NCBI RefSeq assembly: GCF_011761235.1
Contig: NZ_JAAOYW010000001.1
Location: forward strand, 1,257,780 to 1,321,779
DNA length: 64,000 bases
Direction of reading: 5' to 3'
From: Frigoribacterium faeni
GTDB taxonomy: Bacteria > Actinomycetota > Actinomycetes > Actinomycetales > Microbacteriaceae
This document shows, in pieces, positions 60,214-64,000 of this stretch. The position numbers were made by a program, and so were the translations under genes. Under the pieces are notes generated by a model, which worked only from the letters and a program-made list of their open reading frames with translations, was not told where the DNA came from and ran no database searches. Position 1 is the stretch's first letter; the number at the start of each line of letters is the position of its first letter.

Positions 60214-60277
60214 ATGCTGACGCGCGGCCAACGGCCGCAGCCGCCGGCAGGCGGCCAGACAAGCACCTCAGACGAGA

Positions 60278-60307
60278 AAAGGCCCTGCCGTGTTGGGCAG
60301 GGCCTTT
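60278..60307 (-). terminator. Terminator of tRNA-Arg
   Basis: A 12-bp perfect stem AAAGGCCCTGCC/GGCAGGGCCTTT with loop GTGTTG. On the minus strand it ends in TTTTCTC, a proper U-rich tail, about 10 bp beyond the 3' end of the tRNA. Confidence 0.85.
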
Positions 60308-60316
60308 CGAGTCGCG

Positions 60317-60389
60317 TGCGCCTGGAGGGACTCGAACCCCCAACCTTCTGATCCGTAGTCAGATGCTCTATCCATTGAGCTACAGGCGC
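60317..60389 (-). tRNA. tRNA-Arg (anticodon ACG)
   Basis: A 73-nt cloverleaf on the minus strand: acceptor GCGCCTG pairs with CAGGCGC, discriminator A; the D arm has TAGCTCAATGGATAGAGCA; the anticodon stem TCTGA/TCAGA closes loop CTACGGA giving anticodon ACG; the T arm has GGTTCGAGTCC. CCA is not encoded. ACG, after conversion to inosine, reads CGU, CGC and CGA, abundant Arg codons in GC-rich genomes. Confidence 0.96.
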
Positions 60390-60656
60390 ATTTCTCCGGC
60401 CGATTGGCCAGAGGAAACACTACACGACCGGGGGCGTCCTCGCGAATCGAGCGCGCCTCCTCGATCGAGCCGCGCTCAGGTGTCGCGTCGGGGGCTCACT
60501 CCTGCCCCGAGGCACCGCCACGCGACACATGAGTCCCGGTGAGGGCGAGGAGTCGCCCCGGATGGTCGCCGCGCGTCCACGTAGGCGACCATCTGGGGCA
60601 GATCGAGGCCCGTGCACGGGCCCGATCGAGCCCGGGCCCGAGCCCGCGAACACGAG

Positions 60657-60944
60657 CTACGGCGCGCGCGGGCCCTCGTGGTCGTCGTCGCGGTCCTCGC
60701 GGCGGCCGAGCAGGTCGTCGACGTCCGCCGAGTCGACCGTGCCCGTGCGGTCGAGCACGTCGCCCGTCGCCTCGCGGCCGGTCAGGTGGTCGGGCTCGTC
60801 GTCCGTGCCGGGCGCGACGGGCTGCTCGACGTCTCCGTGGTTCTCGGTGCTGCCCGCCACGGGCACGTCGGCGCGGTCGCCGAACTCGGCGGTCTCGTCG
60901 GTGACGCCGCCCTGCTGGGGCTCGTTGCTGTTCGTGGTGCTCAT
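60657..60944 (-). CDS. Small acidic, probably disordered protein
   Basis: A 95-residue protein, MSTTNSNEPQQGGVTDETAE at the start, rich in Asp, Glu and Gly with no hydrophobic core (ends EDRDDDHEGPRAP). The ATG follows GAGGAGGCGC, so here this recurrent decamer also serves as ribosome site. In composition it resembles the acidic protein at 10216. Function unknown. Confidence 0.6.
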   Translation of the reverse strand: MSTTNSNEPQQGGVTDETAEFGDRADVPVAGSTENHGDVEQPVAPGTDDEPDHLTGREATGDVLDRTGTVDSADVDDLLGRREDRDDDHEGPRAP

Positions 60945-61173
60945 CGAGCGCCTCCTCGTCTCGTGCCGACCGGGTCGGCAGCTGTGCGTCGATCATGCTC
61001 CGGCGACCTCCGCGCCTCCCAGGAGGAGCGCGTCCGAGCCCGGCGAGGAGCCCGGACACGAGGAGGCGCCGCCCGATGCCCCGAGACCACCGCCGGGTGA
61101 CGGCGAGATGAGCCGCGGGTGAGCCTGCCCTCCCCGCACGAGGCTCGACGCCCGACCGTGCCAGGCTCAGGGC

Positions 61174-61791
61174 GTGGCCGACGGACGCAGCTGGATCAGG
61201 GAGCACGTGCTCGAGGCGCCGCGACGCCGCTCGTTGCTCTGGTGCTTCGTCGCGACGAGCCTGTTCTTCGGCGGGGCGATGGGGACGTTCCTGTCCGCGC
61301 TCGTCATGCCGCCGGAGCTCCCCGCCTCCTCCCGCGTCGCGGCGGGCGTCGCGATCGGGCTCTTCTCGGGGCTGGCCTTCGGCGCGTCCATGACCCTGTT
61401 CATCGCCTGGACCTGGTCGCAGCACGGAGGCGCGGACCAGGCCACCCGCATCGCCCGCGCCGTCAAGACGGGTCGCCTCCCCGACGGCGTGGACACGTCG
61501 ACGTGGGACCCGATCCTGGCCCGCCAGGAGACGTGGGCCCGACGCGGGGCCTGGCTGTTCACCCTCGAGTTCGCCGTCTTCGCCGCGCTCAGCGCCTCCC
61601 TGCTCGCGCTCCCGCCGGACCCGGCGGACACGCTCACCCCCACCTGGCTGTTCTGGCTCGGGCTCGTCATGTTCGGCGTGCTGACCGTCGTCACCCCGTT
61701 CTCGAGCCTGCACCGCGCACGGCGCATCGTCGCGCTCCGCGCACAGCTCCGCGACGCCGGCCGCGCGCCCGTGGCACCCGTCGCACCGTGA
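61174..61791 (+). CDS. Hypothetical four-helix membrane protein
   Basis: A 205-residue protein with a GTG start, four helices (about residues 21-43, 54-80, 127-147 and 155-176) and a cytoplasmic loop between helices 2 and 3 containing RIARAVKTGRLPDGVD and WARRGAW. No enzyme motif is visible; family not recognised. Monocistronic. Confidence 0.65.
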   Translation: MADGRSWIREHVLEAPRRRSLLWCFVATSLFFGGAMGTFLSALVMPPELPASSRVAAGVAIGLFSGLAFGASMTLFIAWTWSQHGGADQATRIARAVKTGRLPDGVDTSTWDPILARQETWARRGAWLFTLEFAVFAALSASLLALPPDPADTLTPTWLFWLGLVMFGVLTVVTPFSSLHRARRIVALRAQLRDAGRAPVAPVAP

Positions 61792-61894
61792 CCCCGGGGA
61801 CCGGGCCGACCGCCTCCTGTGAGTGCTCCTGCACTCGACGCATCACCAGCCGGGTGTGAGGCGGCGCCCAGGAGGGGTGAGGTTTCATGGGGAC

Positions 61895-62776
61895 GTGACC
61901 GCCGCCCCTGCTCTCTCGACCCCGACCGCCGTCCGGCGACACGGGTCGGGTCGGTGGATCGTCGCGGCGTCCGCCTCGGTCGTCGCCTTCGGCGGGGTCT
62001 ACGTCATGGCCGTCCTCACCGAGACGGGCCAGTCCGTCGAGGACAGCATCCTCAGCTCGGTCGACGACGACCGCCTCCTCGGCTCCGGCTCCGCGCTCGA
62101 CGCGATCTCGCCCGCGGCGCTCATGCTGCTCGTCGGCGTCACCATGCTCGTGGCGTTCCTCCGCCGTCGACCCGGTGCCGCGCTGCAGGCGGGCATCCTC
62201 ATCGTCGGCGCCACCATCACGACGCAGGTGCTCAAGCAGGTCGTGCCGCGGCCCGACCTGACCGGCGACCTCTACGGCAACAGCTTCCCGAGCGGGCACA
62301 CCACGATCGCGGTCGCCGCCCTGTTCGCCGTCATGACCGCGTTCGGGCGGCACGTGCGGCCCCTGGTGTTCCTCGTCGGCACGGCCTTCGCCGCCGTCGT
62401 CGCCGAGCAGACCGTCGCCTACGGCTGGCACCGGTCGAGCGACATCGTCGGCGCCTGCGCCGTCGCCCTGTTCTGGCTGGCCGCGGTGCGGTTCGCCGCC
62501 TCGCGCCTCGCCGGCCGGGCCCGCGGGCGCCTCCGCAGCCCCGCCGCCGCCGACGCGGTGGGGCCGAGGGCGTTCGCCGTCACCTCAGGGCTGCTCGGTC
62601 TTGCGCTCGTCGCCTGCCTCACCGTCTCGGGGCTCGTCTGGGGCATCGGCATCGGCAGCGACATGAGCCTCACGACCTCGACCGGCAGCGGCGTGCTGAC
62701 GGGGGCGAGGCTCGCCGCCGCCGGGGTCGTGCTCGTCACGGCGTGGGTCGGCTGGAAGCTCGACCGGCGGCCGTGA
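61895..62776 (+). CDS. PAP2-superfamily membrane protein
   Basis: A 293-residue protein with about seven helices. The PAP2 signature is KQVVPRPDL, then FPSGHT, then AYGWHRSSDIVG; the first block has PRPDL instead of the usual RxRP, and the third keeps His and Asp. Phosphatase activity is likely but less certain than for the copy at 30108. The GTG start gives the normal length. Confidence 0.8.
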   Translation: MTAAPALSTPTAVRRHGSGRWIVAASASVVAFGGVYVMAVLTETGQSVEDSILSSVDDDRLLGSGSALDAISPAALMLLVGVTMLVAFLRRRPGAALQAGILIVGATITTQVLKQVVPRPDLTGDLYGNSFPSGHTTIAVAALFAVMTAFGRHVRPLVFLVGTAFAAVVAEQTVAYGWHRSSDIVGACAVALFWLAAVRFAASRLAGRARGRLRSPAAADAVGPRAFAVTSGLLGLALVACLTVSGLVWGIGIGSDMSLTTSTGSGVLTGARLAAAGVVLVTAWVGWKLDRRP

Positions 62777-62876
62777 GCCGGGCGTCGACGGGGCTCGTCG
62801 GTCGGGGCCGGCGTCCTCGGGCCCTAGAGCTGCAAGTCCGACGTCCTCGGGCTCGGCACGCGGCGGGCGGCGACTC

Positions 62877-63740
62877 GTGACCGACGAGCCCCGCTACCTC
62901 GGCGTCGACCTCGCCTGGCGCGACTCGACCCCGACCACGCCCGCGAACGAGACCGGCCTGGCCGTCGTCGACGCGCGCGGAGAGGTGCTCGACGCCGGCT
63001 GGGCGCGGGGCGTCGACGAGGTCGCGGAATGGGTGCTGCACTGGGCGACCCCCGGCTCGCACGTGGCGATCGACGCCCCCGTGCTGGTGCCGAACGCGAC
63101 AGGCATGCGGCCGAGCGAACGGCTCGTGGGCCGGGCGTACGGCCGCTGGCACGTGTCGGCCAACGCCTCCAGCGCCTCCTTGCCGTGGCTGGGCGGCCGC
63201 ACCCTCGGCGAGCGCCTCGCCGCCGCAGGGGCCGTCTGGGACGACGGTGTCGCCGCGGTGCCGGCCGACGCCGTGTCGTACTTCGAGTGCTACCCGTACA
63301 CGACGCTCGTCGGGGCGGCCGAGCTCGGCTACGACGACCGCCGGCCGCGCTACAAGCGGCCCGACACGAGCCTCCCGAAGGAGGAGCGGCGCAGCGCCCG
63401 CGCGACCGCCTGCGACGACCTCATCACGCGTCTCGCCGCGCTCGACGTGGCGGATCCTCCGCTGAGGTTGGCCTCGCACCCGGTGTCGCGCCTCCTCATC
63501 GACGAGCCGTCGCCGCTGGTCGACCGGCCCTACAAGCACCGCGAGGACCTGCTCGACGCGCTCGTCTGCGCCTGGACCGCGTCGATGCGGGCCCGGCGCC
63601 CCGGGCGGATGCAGGTGCTCGGCGCCGCGTCCGAGCCCGACGCGCTCGGGAGGCGCGCGACGCTGATCGCGGCGGCCCGCGACTCGCAGCGGCTCGCGGA
63701 GCCCGAGGGCACCGTGCCCGTCGGCCGCGCCGCCCGCTGA
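62877..63740 (+). CDS. DUF429-family protein (RNase H-like fold)
   Basis: A 287-residue protein with GVDLAWRDS at the start, IDAPVLVPNATGMRPSER and FECYPYTTL in the middle, and KHREDLLDALVCAWTASM near the end, all typical of DUF429. The Asp residues of the first, second and last blocks are placed like the acidic site of RNase H-fold nucleases; biochemical function is not established. GTG start with little leader. The last 35 residues are variable. Confidence 0.85.
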   Translation: MTDEPRYLGVDLAWRDSTPTTPANETGLAVVDARGEVLDAGWARGVDEVAEWVLHWATPGSHVAIDAPVLVPNATGMRPSERLVGRAYGRWHVSANASSASLPWLGGRTLGERLAAAGAVWDDGVAAVPADAVSYFECYPYTTLVGAAELGYDDRRPRYKRPDTSLPKEERRSARATACDDLITRLAALDVADPPLRLASHPVSRLLIDEPSPLVDRPYKHREDLLDALVCAWTASMRARRPGRMQVLGAASEPDALGRRATLIAAARDSQRLAEPEGTVPVGRAAR

Positions 63741-63769
63741 CGCGGCGCCGCCGGCCCGGGACTCGCACC

Positions 63770-63881
63770 CGGGCGACTCGGCGCCGCCCTCTCACCCCGG
63801 GCAGCTCGGCGCCGCTCTCGTACCCCGGGCGACTCGGCGCCGCCCTCTCACCCCGGGCAGCTCGGCGCCGCCCTCGCACCC
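63770..63881. repeat. Four 28-bp tandem repeats
   Basis: Units starting CGGGC at 63770, 63798, 63826 and 63854 have an exact 28-bp period, each with CTCGGCGCCGC and ending in CACCCC or TACCCC. GGCGCC is a palindrome inside each unit. No spacer variation, so not a CRISPR array. Confidence 0.8.
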
Positions 63882-63887
63882 CGAAGT

Positions 63888-64000
63888 GGGGGGGGGGGGC
63901 CCCCCACCCCCGGGGGGGGGGGCCCCGGGGGGGGGGGGGGGGGGGGCGCCCGGGGGGGGGGGGGGGGGGGCGGGGGGGCGGGGGGGGGGGCGGGGGGGCG
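63888..64000. other. G-homopolymer artefact at contig end
   Basis: Almost pure G with a few C bases and no A or T after the first few bases. It is unlike all other DNA here and looks like sequencing or assembly failure beyond the 28-bp repeats, not biology. Confidence 0.85.

Larger units (their letters stand above)
60086..60307. repeat. Three tandem terminator-bearing repeats
   Basis: Units begin AGACGA at 60086, 60177 and 60270 (spacing 91 and 93 bp; the last is partial). Each starts with AGACGA(A)GAA, then a CCCTGCC/GGGCAGGG hairpin; the first two go on with GGCCGCAGCCGCCGG and (A)GGCGGCCAGAC. Confidence 0.8.
60064..60656. other. Gene-poor region: terminator array, tRNA-Arg, then featureless DNA
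   Basis: Contains the tandem terminator repeats (60086-60307) and tRNA-Arg (60317-60389). From 60390 to 60656 nothing coding is supported; one GCGCCTCC octamer and repeated CGGGCCCGATCGAGCC-like words near 60610-60650 are the only notable marks. Confidence 0.6.

Noticed and set aside
60317..60389. Integrated element bounded by tRNA-Arg
   Set aside because: No integrase gene and no duplicated tRNA 3' segment could be seen in the window.
63770..63881. CRISPR array
   Set aside because: Contiguous 28-bp tandem copies without spacers.

Overview
The window is very GC-rich (roughly 73% by eye) with actinobacterial traits: GTG starts, probable leaderless promoters (a TANNNT box about 7 nt before the start codon), 4-bp ATGA/GTGA gene overlaps, sugar ABC importers without a local ATPase, and LAxTG wall-sorting signals. 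Together these suggest a plant- or soil-associated member of the Microbacteriaceae; the genus cannot be named from the sequence. The last ~110 bases are G homopolymer, so the right edge is probably a contig end.

Layout. 1-13.2 kb is housekeeping and stress related: a truncated MMPL exporter with its TetR regulator and operator, a class II UvrA-like ATPase, a pseudo-SGNH/GAF protein, an L,D-transpeptidase lipoprotein, a membrane-anchored HExxH protein, an overlapping ArsR-like / serine hydrolase / membrane protein unit, DUF4287 and DUF2071 proteins and two SDR oxidoreductases. 13.3-29.2 kb holds two carbohydrate loci. Locus A has a secreted GH43, two permeases, a binding protein, a LacI regulator and a GH2; two copies of a TACAGCGCTGGA site tie the importer and the GH2 to that LacI. 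Locus B has a GH3, two permeases, a binding protein and a LacI regulator with overlapping palindromic operators.

29.2-46.9 kb carries small stress or membrane genes, a PAP2 phosphatase, an AI-2E family transporter, a 2312-residue wall-anchored protein with 19 TIG/IPT repeats, an FAD monooxygenase with a four-copy 36-bp in-frame insertion, a membrane-domain/sarcosine-oxidase-like fusion and an ABC exporter. 47-60.1 kb is a nearly complete mannan-use locus: wall-anchored GH5 and secreted GH26 mannanases, importer, GH2 beta-mannosidase, ROK sugar kinase, a LacI-like sensor without a DNA-binding domain, and a divergent ROK repressor. Proposed flow: mannan is cut at the surface, mannooligosaccharides are imported, hydrolysed to mannose inside, then phosphorylated. 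After it come a tandem terminator array, tRNA-Arg(ACG), small membrane genes, a second PAP2 protein and a DUF429 protein.

Non-coding DNA is rich in structure: a dispersed ~110-bp multi-hairpin element (three copies), a 22-bp direct-repeat array built on GGAGGCGC (an octamer that looks over-represented across the window), a 91-93-bp terminator-bearing tandem repeat and a 28-bp tandem repeat at the right end.
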